Shown here piece by piece: positions 1 to 6,990 of a stretch of 23,959 nucleotides of DNA. Numbering within the stretch: the stretch's first letter is position 1; every line of letters begins with the position of its first letter. Location of the stretch: positions 1-23,959 of the forward strand of contig AEPI01000070.1 in the NCBI GenBank assembly GCA_000193795.2, given 5' to 3'. The notes under the pieces are model-generated. The model was not told the DNA's origin, did no database searches, and was given only the letters and a program-made list of their open reading frames with translations. The DNA is from Neisseria lactamica NS19. GTDB taxonomy: Bacteria; Pseudomonadota; Gammaproteobacteria; Burkholderiales; Neisseriaceae. The position numbers were made by a program, and so were the translations under genes.

Positions 1-796
1 AGGCGATTTGATAGAGGTCGTCTGAAATCTGTGAAAAGAAGATTTGTTCGTAAGGATCGAAATAGGCGTCATCCAGACCGTAGGGGTCTTCTTCAGCGGA
101 AGCAGGTCTTGGAGCAGCCTCTTCTTCATATAAATCGTCTTCATCGTCGTCGGCTGCGGAATAAGGCTCGTCCGCTTCGTCGCCGATATCAGGCAACGGA
201 ATTTCCCTGCCCTGTTCATCAATATAAAGGAATCCATCGATAGTACGGACAAGACGCATGGAGAACGGCAGCGACCAACCCTGTCCCAACCAGCCGTTGC
301 CTATTTGGTCGGAATAGTAACTGCGCTGCCAAACAAGGGGGAGCGGGGAGTCGAAGGCAAAGTCGGTCTCGGTATCGTCAAATAGGACTTTGATACCGAG
401 TACTGCGTTTACGGGATTGCCGATAGCAGCAGCTACCTTACAAGGAATACAGTGACCATGACCCGAGGTAACTATCCCACCGTCAAAACCCATGCCCATG
501 CCGCCGCTGAAACCACTGACCATTTTACGGGAAGGAGGTTTGGGACCCGGCTGACCGGGAATCATGGATGCAAGGGAAACCAGTTCGGATATGGCATCAA
601 CTGCATCGGCTGCAGCGGAATCAGGCGCAACTATGGAAAGGGCAGCGGAAGCAACATCGGCAACCATTTCTATCACATCGACCGGCCCGGCTGCATTGGT
701 CAGCGGCTCAGGTGGATTGGCAGAGCCTTGAGACACCATGGCCGGTGCGGCCGGCTTAGGAATAAGAACACCGAAAGTGTTACCGAAAGAGGCCAT
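1..796 (-). CDS. Rhs-family protein, N-terminal part (probable T6SS effector), cut by window edge
   Basis: Reading the minus strand from ATG at 796 gives 265 open codons running off the left edge. A good ribosome binding site (GGAGGGAG) lies just upstream. Residues 1-90 are Ala/Pro-rich with a moderately hydrophobic helical stretch (about 40-80). Residues 113-119 form a His-x-His-Cys-x-x-Cys cluster. From about residue 128 the sequence matches the DUF6531-type N-terminal domain of Rhs proteins (NPVNAVLGIKVL, then LPLVWQRSYYSD and GWLGQGWSLP). A very acidic stretch follows at about 200-240. Rhs proteins are encapsulating toxin carriers often loaded on VgrG/PAAR spikes; the toxic C-terminus and any immunity gene would lie left of the window. 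It is transcribed divergently from the T6SS cluster. No classic PAAR domain is visible. The Rhs family assignment is firm; the effector role is inferred from context. Confidence 0.85.
   Translation of the reverse strand, partial: MASFGNTFGVLIPKPAAPAMVSQGSANPPEPLTNAAGPVDVIEMVADVASAALSIVAPDSAAADAVDAISELVSLASMIPGQPGPKPPSRKMVSGFSGGMGMGFDGGIVTSGHGHCIPCKVAAAIGNPVNAVLGIKVLFDDTETDFAFDSPLPLVWQRSYYSDQIGNGWLGQGWSLPFSMRLVRTIDGFLYIDEQGREIPLPDIGDEADEPYSAADDDEDDLYEEEAAPRPASAEEDPYGLDDAYFDPYEQIFFSQISDDLYQIA
15..26 (+). repeat. Intragenic DNA uptake sequence in the rhs-like gene
   Basis: Exact AGGTCGTCTGAA on the plus strand; read on the minus strand it encodes SDDL within the Rhs protein. Confidence 0.8.
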
Positions 797-886
797 GCGC
801 TTACTCCCTCCGTCGAGCTTCTATATTGTTTAGAATGAAAAAACGATATGCTTAAAGGCTTTAATACGTAGTCAAATCAATTCTGA

Positions 887-900
887 CTGTTTTGAAACAG
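887..900. promoter_or_regulatory. Short palindrome CTGTTTTGAAACAG, possible operator
   Basis: Six-base arms (CTGTTT/AAACAG) around a 2-base centre lie just downstream of the candidate rhs -10 element, a position suited to a repressor site. A second, looser inverted pair (AGTCA at 870-874, TGACT at 884-888) sits beside it. No regulator is identified; this could be chance. Confidence 0.25.
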
Positions 901-912
901 CATTACACAAAG

Positions 913-941
913 ATTATAACAAATAACAAACTCCAAATGAA
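913..941 (-). promoter_or_regulatory. Candidate sigma-70 promoter for the rhs-like gene
   Basis: On the minus strand a perfect TATAAT (918 to 913) is preceded by a 17-bp spacer and TTCATT (941 to 936, 3 of 6 matches to TTGACA). Transcription would start near 906, leaving a leader of about 110 bases. The region is AT-rich, so a chance match is possible. Confidence 0.4.
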
Positions 942-1037
942 TTGGATTGCGAGGTACTAAAAATAGCAATCAATATTCCACGAATATTATTTCGCCATTT
1001 ATTATTAAGCTTGCTTATTGTTTTAAAATGTAAAAAA

Positions 1038-1043
1038 TATACT
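1038..1043 (+). promoter_or_regulatory. Possible -10 element for the T6SS operon
   Basis: TATACT matches the -10 consensus at 5 of 6 bases and lies about 110 bases upstream of tagF. The hexamer at the right distance upstream (TTATTG, 17-bp spacing) is a poor -35, so this is only a weak candidate. Confidence 0.2.
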
Positions 1044-1153
1044 AACACATAATTTAAAATTGTGATAAGGTACGCATAGTAACCATTTTAATTATATTTT
1101 TAAACCAAAGGCATAATCATTGATCTCAATCGAAGTAAACTCATTTTGTTAAT

Positions 1154-1714
1154 TTGCATCATGTGATTGTTATTTATAAGTATTTTTTTGGGAAGTTAAA
1201 TCGATCTCGTGATTTTATTGTTTCCGAAAACCTTCAAACTAACGATAAAGACTTTTGGGATGGGTGGTTTGGTCGTTGTACGAACCAAGATAAGCTGATT
1301 CCCTTTACCCGGAAAACATATTTTACACCGCGAATTTGGCTATTTTGCGTTAAACTGCCTGATAACATTACTTATATAGGTATTGCCGCCCTTAGCTCAG
1401 ACAAAACTGATAGACAAAATCCTTTCGTACTTTTTCAGAAAATTAACTCTCATTTTAATGAATTAGAATCTATGAATTTTATTACATCTAAAATAGATTT
1501 TTTTCGCCAAGCTTTAAGCGATGGAAAATGTGTTATAAAAGATTGTTTAAGCATAGATTATAAACTCACCCATCCATTATCTGAATCTTTCCTTAATTTT
1601 TTAGCTAAATCAGATAATATCGGCAGTTTTTGGTTGGAATGCGAAAGCGGTTACCATATAGAAAGGGGCGGAGAGCCTACATGTTCTCTGTTCAATAAAA
1701 TATTTGGATTATAA
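1154..1714 (+). CDS. tagF: TagF-like type VI secretion accessory protein
   Basis: Recognised by the pattern of the TagF (DUF2094) family: FGKLNRSRDF (residues 12-21) corresponds to the family's G-K-L-P-x-R-G-D-F; WDGW follows at 35-38, an IWLF core at 61-64, and SSDKTDRQNPF (81-91) matches the P-S-x-D-x-x-G-R-x-F-P-L block. TagF proteins act as post-translational repressors of T6SS firing, classically alongside PpkA/PppA phosphorylation, but those partners are not in this window. At 186 residues it is near the single-domain size. The start is uncertain: an in-frame stop at 1136-1138 limits the 5' end, leaving only TTG (1154) or GTG (1163), neither with a clear ribosome binding site. It ends 4 bases before the tssA ATG. 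It is more AT-rich than the genes that follow. Confidence 0.75.
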   Translation: MHHVIVIYKYFFGKLNRSRDFIVSENLQTNDKDFWDGWFGRCTNQDKLIPFTRKTYFTPRIWLFCVKLPDNITYIGIAALSSDKTDRQNPFVLFQKINSHFNELESMNFITSKIDFFRQALSDGKCVIKDCLSIDYKLTHPLSESFLNFLAKSDNIGSFWLECESGYHIERGGEPTCSLFNKIFGL

Positions 1715-1718
1715 GCAG

Positions 1719-2786
1719 ATGAATACATTTCCCTTATGGGCTGAACCTATTTCTGCCGACATCCCCGAAGGGGTAAATATTGAATACGACAGTCGCTTTT
1801 TAGAGCTTCAAAGTGCCGCCGAAGGGAAACCGGAAAGGCAATATGGCGACACCATCATCCCTGCAGAAGAGCCTGATTGGGCAACAGTAGAGAAGCTATG
1901 TAATCAACTGTTGGTTGAATCAAAAGACCTTCATGTTTTAGCCTATTACACGCAGGCTCTTACCGCAAAACACGGTCTGGTTGGGTTTTGCGCCGGCTGC
2001 GAAGCCATCAAAACCAATGTGGATTTATATTGGAAATCCCTATATCCCAAACTCGAAGATGAGGACGGCGAACACGACCCGTTTTATCGAATCAATGCAT
2101 TAAGTGCATTCACTACGCATGACGGCATCGCCAAAGAAGTATTTTCAGCCAAGTTATTAGTAAATGGTCTGACCCAACAGCCTGTTACCGTTAAAGAAGC
2201 AGTTTCTATCCTGCAAGGCAATGATCCACAAGGCTATCCGGGTGGCAAAGAGCGATTGATGCTCGACATTAGGGTAAGTGCCGATACCGGCAAACCGGAA
2301 TTAATTGCCTTGATCCAAGCATTGGATTATCTGAAAGATATTCAAAACACTTTCTCAACTCAGCTGCAAGACGAATATTCACTTAATTTCGAGGTGATTC
2401 AAAAGCCGCTCACCCTCATTCACAAAGCCATTAATTACAACGATGGAAGCACCCCGCAGCTGCAACAGGCAGAACAAACAGAACAGCCTGTTGAAACACC
2501 CGTTTCGACCGTCACCCAAGAGCAACCAACCCTTCAAGAAGCGGATGCTTGGCGTCGTCTGAATATCAAAAATCGTGCTGATGTCGATTTGGCTTTGGAA
2601 AAAATCTGCATCTACTTTGAAACGCTGGAACCCAGCCACCCTGCCCCACTATTTATCCGTAGGGTACAGCGGCAAATGAATATGAACTTCTACGACATCA
2701 TGAAAGATATTAGTCCTGAAAGCATTGCCAATCTGGAAGTTTTGATTGGTAAGCCGGACGGAGAAACTGGAACTTCCAACGAATAA
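1719..2786 (+). CDS. tssA: TssA, baseplate/sheath-assembly cap protein
   Basis: The 355-residue product has an ImpA_N domain at about 10-125, with DW (53-54), KDL (69-71) and YWKSLYP (104-110) in the expected order. A Gln/Glu/Pro/Thr-rich linker follows at about 245-275. The short C-terminal domain carries YFETLEPSHPAP at 299-310, matching the YFxxxEPSSP signature. TssA binds the baseplate, primes tube/sheath polymerisation and can travel with the distal end of the sheath. The ATG at 1719 was chosen over an upstream TTG at 1704 because MNTFPLWAEPIS is the natural family start and the ATG follows the tagF stop by 4 bases, suggesting translational coupling. It is followed by tssB after a 67-base gap. 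Confidence 0.93.
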   Translation: MNTFPLWAEPISADIPEGVNIEYDSRFLELQSAAEGKPERQYGDTIIPAEEPDWATVEKLCNQLLVESKDLHVLAYYTQALTAKHGLVGFCAGCEAIKTNVDLYWKSLYPKLEDEDGEHDPFYRINALSAFTTHDGIAKEVFSAKLLVNGLTQQPVTVKEAVSILQGNDPQGYPGGKERLMLDIRVSADTGKPELIALIQALDYLKDIQNTFSTQLQDEYSLNFEVIQKPLTLIHKAINYNDGSTPQLQQAEQTEQPVETPVSTVTQEQPTLQEADAWRRLNIKNRADVDLALEKICIYFETLEPSHPAPLFIRRVQRQMNMNFYDIMKDISPESIANLEVLIGKPDGETGTSNE

Positions 2787-2853
2787 GGTAGTCTATCCGC
2801 AATAGTGAAGTTCGTTTAAATAAACAACTTTTATCATTTAAAGGTCATTGAAT

Positions 2854-3372
2854 ATGTCACGAAACAAATCATCCGGACAAAAATTTATTGCCCGCAACCG
2901 GGCTCCTCGCGTACAGATTGAGTACGATGTAGAACTTTACGGCTCTGAGAAAAAAATTGAGCTTCCATTCGTTATGGGTGTGATGGCGGATTTGGTCGGG
3001 AAACCTGTGGAGCCACTGCCTGAAGTGGCAGAACGCAAATTTTTGGAAATTGACGTAGATAATTTCGATGAGCGTATGAAAGCCCTCAAACCCCGTGTGG
3101 CATTTAATGTAAAAAATACGCTTACTGGTGAAGGCAATCTGAATGTAGAGCTTGAATTGGAAAGCATGGATGATTTCTCCCCGGCAGCAATCGCCAAAAA
3201 AGTAGGTCCTTTAAATGAACTCTTACAAGCGCGCACAGAGCTTGCAAACCTGCTTTCATATATGGATGGTAAGAGTGGTGCCGAAGAATTAATCGGAAAA
3301 GTCTTGGGAGACAGCGAGCTGCTGAAAAGCCTTGCAGCTGCGCCTAAAGCAACACCCAAAGACGAGCAGTAA
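2854..3372 (+). CDS. tssB: TssB, small sheath subunit (VipA)
   Basis: A 172-residue protein with typical TssB sequence: the N-terminal RAPRVQIEYDVE, ELPFVMGVMADLVG, the FDERMKALKPRVAF block, and SPAAIAKKVGPLNELLQAR toward the C-terminus. TssB interlocks with TssC to build the contractile cytoplasmic sheath. The ATG at 2854 has AAAGG 9 bases upstream; an in-frame TTG at 2848 is not favoured. tssC starts 33 bases after its stop, the usual paired arrangement. Confidence 0.96.
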   Translation: MSRNKSSGQKFIARNRAPRVQIEYDVELYGSEKKIELPFVMGVMADLVGKPVEPLPEVAERKFLEIDVDNFDERMKALKPRVAFNVKNTLTGEGNLNVELELESMDDFSPAAIAKKVGPLNELLQARTELANLLSYMDGKSGAEELIGKVLGDSELLKSLAAAPKATPKDEQ

Positions 3373-3405
3373 TTTCAGATGAAATCAATAAAGTGAGTGT
3401 GAATC

Positions 3406-4905
3406 ATGACTGAAAAGCAATTAGATATCCAAGGGGATAGAGGCGCGAAAAGCGTATTTGTCGCAAATGAATTTGAACAGCTGCTGCAAAAAGAATTCAA
3501 ACCCAAAACTGAAGAAGCTAAAAATGCTGTAAATAATGCTGTGGCAACCCTGGCCCAACAGGCCTTGCAAAATGCCATTACTATTTCAGACGACACTTAT
3601 CAAACTATCGAAGCAATTATTGCTGAGCTCGACAGAAAACTCTCCGAACAGATCAATTTGATTCTGCATCATGAAGATTTCCAAAAGCTGGAAGGCGAAT
3701 GGCGCGGTCTGCATCATTTGGTTACCAATACTGAAACCGATACTTTGTTGAAAATCAAGGTATTGCCCATTTCAAAAAAAGAAGTTGCCCGCAACTTAAA
3801 ACGCTTCAAAGGCACCGCTTGGGACCAAAGCCCCCTATTCAAACGCATTTATGAAGAAGAATATGGTCAATTTGGTGGCGAACCTTTCGGCTGTTTGATT
3901 GGCGACTACTATTTTGACCACTCTGCACCCGATGTAGAAATACTCAATAGTCTTGAAAAAATTGCTGCCGCCGCACACTGCCCGTTTATTGCCGGCGCAT
4001 CGCCTAAATTAATGCAGATGGAGTCTTGGCAGGAATTGGCCAATCCTCGTGATCTAAGCAAAATTTTCCAAAATGCCGAGTATGCCCCATGGCGCAGCCT
4101 GCGTGATTCAGAAGATTCGCGCTACATCGGCTTGGCTCTGCCACGTTTCTTGTCTCGCCTGCCTTATGGTGCCACGACAAATCCTGTCGATGAATTCGAC
4201 TTCGAGGAAGAAACAGAAAGCGCGGATCACAATAAATACACATGGGCCAACGCGGCTTATGCAATGGCGGTAAATATTAACCGTTCATTCAAATATTACG
4301 GTTGGTGCACCTCTATCCGCGGCGTTGAGTCCGGCGGTATTGTTGAAAACCTTCCCTGCCACACTTTCCCGACAGATGACGGCGGCGTGGATATGAAATG
4401 TCCAACCGAAATCGCCATCAGCGATCGCCGCGAAGCCGAATTGGCAGTGCTGGGTTTCATGCCGTTGGTTCACCGTAAAAATACCGACTTGGCCGCGTTT
4501 ATTGGTGCCCAATCGCTGCATAAACCGTCTGAATATTATGATCCGGATGCTACTGCTAACGCCCGCTTGTCTGCGCGTCTGCCTTACCTGTTTGCGTGCT
4601 GTCGTTTCGCCCACTATCTGAAATGTATCGTACGCGACAAAGTCGGTTCATTCCGCGAGCGTGAAGACATGGAACGCTGGTTAAACGAATGGATTATGAA
4701 TTATGTAGATGGAGACCCGATTAACTCCACTCAAGAAACAAAAGCCCGTAAACCGTTGGCTGCTGCAGAAGTAGTTGTGGAAGAAGTTGAAGACAATCCC
4801 GGATATTACACTTCCAAATTCTTCCTGCGTCCGCACTACCAACTCGAAGGCCTTACCGTTTCGTTGCGCTTGGTTTCCAAACTACCTTCGGCTAAACAGG
4901 AATAG
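3406..4905 (+). CDS. tssC: TssC, large sheath subunit (VipB)
   Basis: The 499-residue product is full length for TssC. Recognisable landmarks are EGEWRGLHHLV at about 96, LKRFKGTAWDQSPLFKRIYEEEYG, GEPFGCLIGDYYFDH, the PFIAGASP block, and the C-terminal domain containing VEDNPGYYTSKFFLRPHYQLEGL. TssC pairs with TssB in the sheath, and its N-terminal helix is what ClpV recognises. It lies between tssB and hcp in one orientation. A 10-base uptake-sequence core (TTCAGACGAC) occurs at 3585-3594 inside it. Confidence 0.97.
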   Translation: MTEKQLDIQGDRGAKSVFVANEFEQLLQKEFKPKTEEAKNAVNNAVATLAQQALQNAITISDDTYQTIEAIIAELDRKLSEQINLILHHEDFQKLEGEWRGLHHLVTNTETDTLLKIKVLPISKKEVARNLKRFKGTAWDQSPLFKRIYEEEYGQFGGEPFGCLIGDYYFDHSAPDVEILNSLEKIAAAAHCPFIAGASPKLMQMESWQELANPRDLSKIFQNAEYAPWRSLRDSEDSRYIGLALPRFLSRLPYGATTNPVDEFDFEEETESADHNKYTWANAAYAMAVNINRSFKYYGWCTSIRGVESGGIVENLPCHTFPTDDGGVDMKCPTEIAISDRREAELAVLGFMPLVHRKNTDLAAFIGAQSLHKPSEYYDPDATANARLSARLPYLFACCRFAHYLKCIVRDKVGSFREREDMERWLNEWIMNYVDGDPINSTQETKARKPLAAAEVVVEEVEDNPGYYTSKFFLRPHYQLEGLTVSLRLVSKLPSAKQE

Positions 4906-4992
4906 TCAGGTTTGGTTTATTTAGGTGGGCATACTCATGCCCTGTTGTTAAATCCCTTAATTTTTCAACCTTTTAACAAGGAGAGTAAAAAC

Positions 4993-5475
4993 ATGGCTAT
5001 TGATATGTTCATGAAAGTTGAAGGTGTTAACGGCGAATCAAAAGATTCCAAGCACAAAGACTGGACCAACATCGAAAGTTTTGACTGGGGTGCCGAGCAA
5101 CCCGGTTCGATGACCAGCGGTGGTGGCGGTGGTGCAGGCAAAGTCAATTTCAATGACTTGACCGTAGTTGCCGCTATTGATAAAGCCGCTCCGACCATCC
5201 TGAAAAACTGTGCTACCGGTCAACACTTGAGCAAAGTAGAGATTTCCGTATGCAAAGCCGGTGGCGAGCAGATTGAATATTCTCGCACTACTTTGGAAGA
5301 TGTCTTGGTAACCGGCGTGAAATTCATCGGTGTACAAGACAACGATGCGCTGAAAATGCGCTACTCATTCCAAGCTGCCAAAGTGAAAAACCAATATTGG
5401 GAACAAACCGATAAAGGTTCTAAAGGTGCTGAAGTTCAAATGGCCTTCAACATCAAAGAAAACAAATCCGCATAA
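4993..5475 (+). CDS. hcp: Hcp (TssD), secreted tube subunit
   Basis: A 160-residue Hcp: MAIDMFMKVEGVNGES at the start is a family hallmark, with the expected DWTNIESFDWGAEQ block and a C-terminal YWEQTDKGSKG followed by EVQMAFN. Hcp hexamers stack into the tube that is expelled through the sheath and can carry small effectors in the lumen. Residues 43-49 form an unusually glycine-rich loop (GGGGGAG). The start at 4993 has a strong ribosome binding site (AAGGAGAG, 4979-4986), consistent with high expression; a longer in-frame reading from 4912 has no such site and does not look like Hcp. A hairpin terminator follows. Confidence 0.97.
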   Translation: MAIDMFMKVEGVNGESKDSKHKDWTNIESFDWGAEQPGSMTSGGGGGAGKVNFNDLTVVAAIDKAAPTILKNCATGQHLSKVEISVCKAGGEQIEYSRTTLEDVLVTGVKFIGVQDNDALKMRYSFQAAKVKNQYWEQTDKGSKGAEVQMAFNIKENKSA

Positions 5476-5499
5476 CCACTATGCGCATTTAACTGCAGA

Positions 5500-5536
5500 A
5501 GCCTGGCTTAAAAGGCGTTTTAAGTCAGGCTTTATT
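5500..5536 (+). terminator. Hairpin terminator or attenuator after hcp
   Basis: A 14-base arm (5500-5513) and its partner (5518-5531) pair around a 4-base loop, with a single G-T wobble, and run into a short T-rich stretch. It lies 25 bases after the hcp stop. Partial termination here would make hcp mRNA more abundant than that of the downstream baseplate genes. Confidence 0.65.
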
Positions 5537-5548
5537 ACAATAAATTTG

Positions 5549-5579
5549 CTTTTCAGACGACCTCTGTCCTCCTGAAAAG
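5549..5579. repeat. DNA uptake sequence within a small inverted repeat
   Basis: TTCAGACGACCT at 5552-5563 is the reverse complement of the Neisseria uptake sequence AGGTCGTCTGAA. It sits in a hairpin with arms CTTTTCAG (5549-5556) and CTGAAAAG (5572-5579). Uptake sequences placed in terminator-like hairpins are common in Neisseria. Confidence 0.75.
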
Positions 5580-5634
5580 TTAATCGGGTTTCGACTATTA
5601 CACACTTTATACAAATAAATAAGGAGTTGCTGAG

Positions 5635-6444
5635 ATGGATTTGAAAACTAAATTAACGGACATGATTGAGCTTGTACGTTCAAATCCTGACAATCAGGAA
5701 CATCGTTTGGTATTGATTCAATATCTCTGTCTGAGTGCCAAATGGGAACAGGCTCTAAAGCAAATCGGGCAATACCAAAAACTGTTTCCTGATACTCAAA
5801 AGCCCCTGATACTCTACCTTATTGAAAATATTTCTGCCGAAATGCGTCGCCAAGCAGTTTTGGAAACACGGCAAAAACCTAAAACTCTGGAACAGCACGC
5901 AAGCAAACTCGATATTCTTCAAAAACAACTCTCTTTAGTCGCTCATGTTGCAGAGAAAAAAAGCTCTGCCCTTACTGCCGACTATGAAGCCTTATCTGAC
6001 TGTATTGATGGCACACCTGCACACATCACTTATCTTCTAGCAGATAAATCAGTTGCTGAAAGCGACAGCAACTGGATTATGGACGGCGACGTACGTACTG
6101 CTTTTGTTTATGAATTCTTCTATCAAGACCACTACTATTGGCAAACTTGGGACTCTATTGAAAGTATAGCTTTCAAAGCACCAAGCTCGTTGCTCGACAT
6201 CATCTGGAGGTCGTCTGAAATCAAATTTACCGACGGCGAATGTATCCAATGTACCAGTCCTGCCCGTTATGCCGTTTTGCAGGATGCAGAATGGTCGGAC
6301 ATGTTAATGAAATGTTCGCAAACAGACTGGATAGAAGTAGCCGAACCGCTCTTTACAGGCATGGGTCAAAAAACCCTGTATACCGACAGCCATGATTTTG
6401 GTCTCTTGGATATTCGTAATATCAGATTCGGACAACAGCGTTAA
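5635..6444 (+). CDS. tagJ: TagJ (ImpE/SciE family) T6SS accessory protein
   Basis: A 269-residue protein of the ImpE/TagJ family: a tetratricopeptide-like N-terminal half (LVRSNPDNQEHRLVLIQYLC, then WEQALKQIGQYQKLFPD) and a C-terminal half with WIMDGDVRTAFVYEFF and RSSEIKFTDGE. TagJ proteins associate with the TssB sheath subunit and can assist ClpV-mediated disassembly; they occur in a subset of T6SS clusters next to tssE, as here. The ATG has AAGGAG 9 bases upstream. A complete uptake sequence lies inside the gene at 6208-6219, where it encodes part of WRSSEI. Confidence 0.9.
   Translation: MDLKTKLTDMIELVRSNPDNQEHRLVLIQYLCLSAKWEQALKQIGQYQKLFPDTQKPLILYLIENISAEMRRQAVLETRQKPKTLEQHASKLDILQKQLSLVAHVAEKKSSALTADYEALSDCIDGTPAHITYLLADKSVAESDSNWIMDGDVRTAFVYEFFYQDHYYWQTWDSIESIAFKAPSSLLDIIWRSSEIKFTDGECIQCTSPARYAVLQDAEWSDMLMKCSQTDWIEVAEPLFTGMGQKTLYTDSHDFGLLDIRNIRFGQQR
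6208..6219 (+). repeat. Intragenic DNA uptake sequence in tagJ
   Basis: Exact AGGTCGTCTGAA within the tagJ coding sequence. Confidence 0.8.
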
Positions 6445-6477
6445 ACCTTATCCATCCTCCGACTACCGCAATCAATC

Positions 6478-6990
6478 ATGTCGCAATTCAGAAACCAACT
6501 GCTGCCTTCCTTGTTTGACAGACTGACAGATGAAGAGCCGCGCAAGAAAAAAGAAGCACGCCCAGACCAGGTCATCAATCTTGATCAATATCGGCAGGCT
6601 GTTTTGCGCGATATTCTTTACCTGCTGAATACCTGTAACATGCAAGCGGAAAGCATGGAGAAAGATCTGCCTGTTAACGTGCGTTCTTCCACACTCAATT
6701 ACGGCATACCGCCCCTGTCAGGAGTAAATTTCTCCGACATAGAATGGCAGGATGTAGAACAAAATATCAAACAAGCCATCATCGACTTCGAACCACGTCT
6801 CGAAAGCAAAACCCTGCAAGTTATCGTGAATACCGTAGATGATGATGACGATGCTTTACACAACAAACTCATTATTGAAATCAAAGGTTACCTGAAACTC
6901 AATCCTTATCCCAAAGAGTTCCTGTTGCGAACCAGTATGGATGTTGAAACAGGGTTGTTTGACTTATTAGACGGGGGAAATAGGTCTTGA
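6478..6990 (+). CDS. tssE: TssE, gp25-like baseplate wedge protein
   Basis: A 170-residue TssE with the gp25-like fold pattern: LLPSLFDRL at the start, a long helix (QAVLRDILYLLNT), the SSTLNYGIPPLSG motif, and IDFEPRL followed by beta strands ending in ETGLFDLLDGG. TssE is homologous to phage T4 gp25 and joins TssF/TssG/TssK in the baseplate wedge, linking it to the sheath. It begins 33 bases after tagJ. No convincing ribosome binding site precedes the ATG, so expression may be low or coupled. Its TGA overlaps the TTG start of tssF. Confidence 0.92.
   Translation: MSQFRNQLLPSLFDRLTDEEPRKKKEARPDQVINLDQYRQAVLRDILYLLNTCNMQAESMEKDLPVNVRSSTLNYGIPPLSGVNFSDIEWQDVEQNIKQAIIDFEPRLESKTLQVIVNTVDDDDDALHNKLIIEIKGYLKLNPYPKEFLLRTSMDVETGLFDLLDGGNRS

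Larger units (their letters stand above)
797..1153. other. AT-rich divergent intergenic region
   Basis: There is no credible gene in these 357 bases between the rhs-like gene (minus) and tagF (plus). The region is clearly richer in A/T than the flanking genes and should hold the promoters of both transcription units. Listed separately are a promoter candidate toward rhs, a short palindrome, and a -10-like element toward tagF. Confidence 0.7.

Noticed and set aside
452..838. 128-codon plus-strand reading with His/Gly-rich product
   Set aside because: It is antisense to the rhs-like gene, whose minus-strand reading matches a known family; the plus-strand product looks like a shadow.
4912..4992. 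N-terminal extension of Hcp
   Set aside because: The 27 added residues are unlike Hcp, and the ATG at 4993 has a strong ribosome binding site and the canonical MAIDMFMKVEG start.
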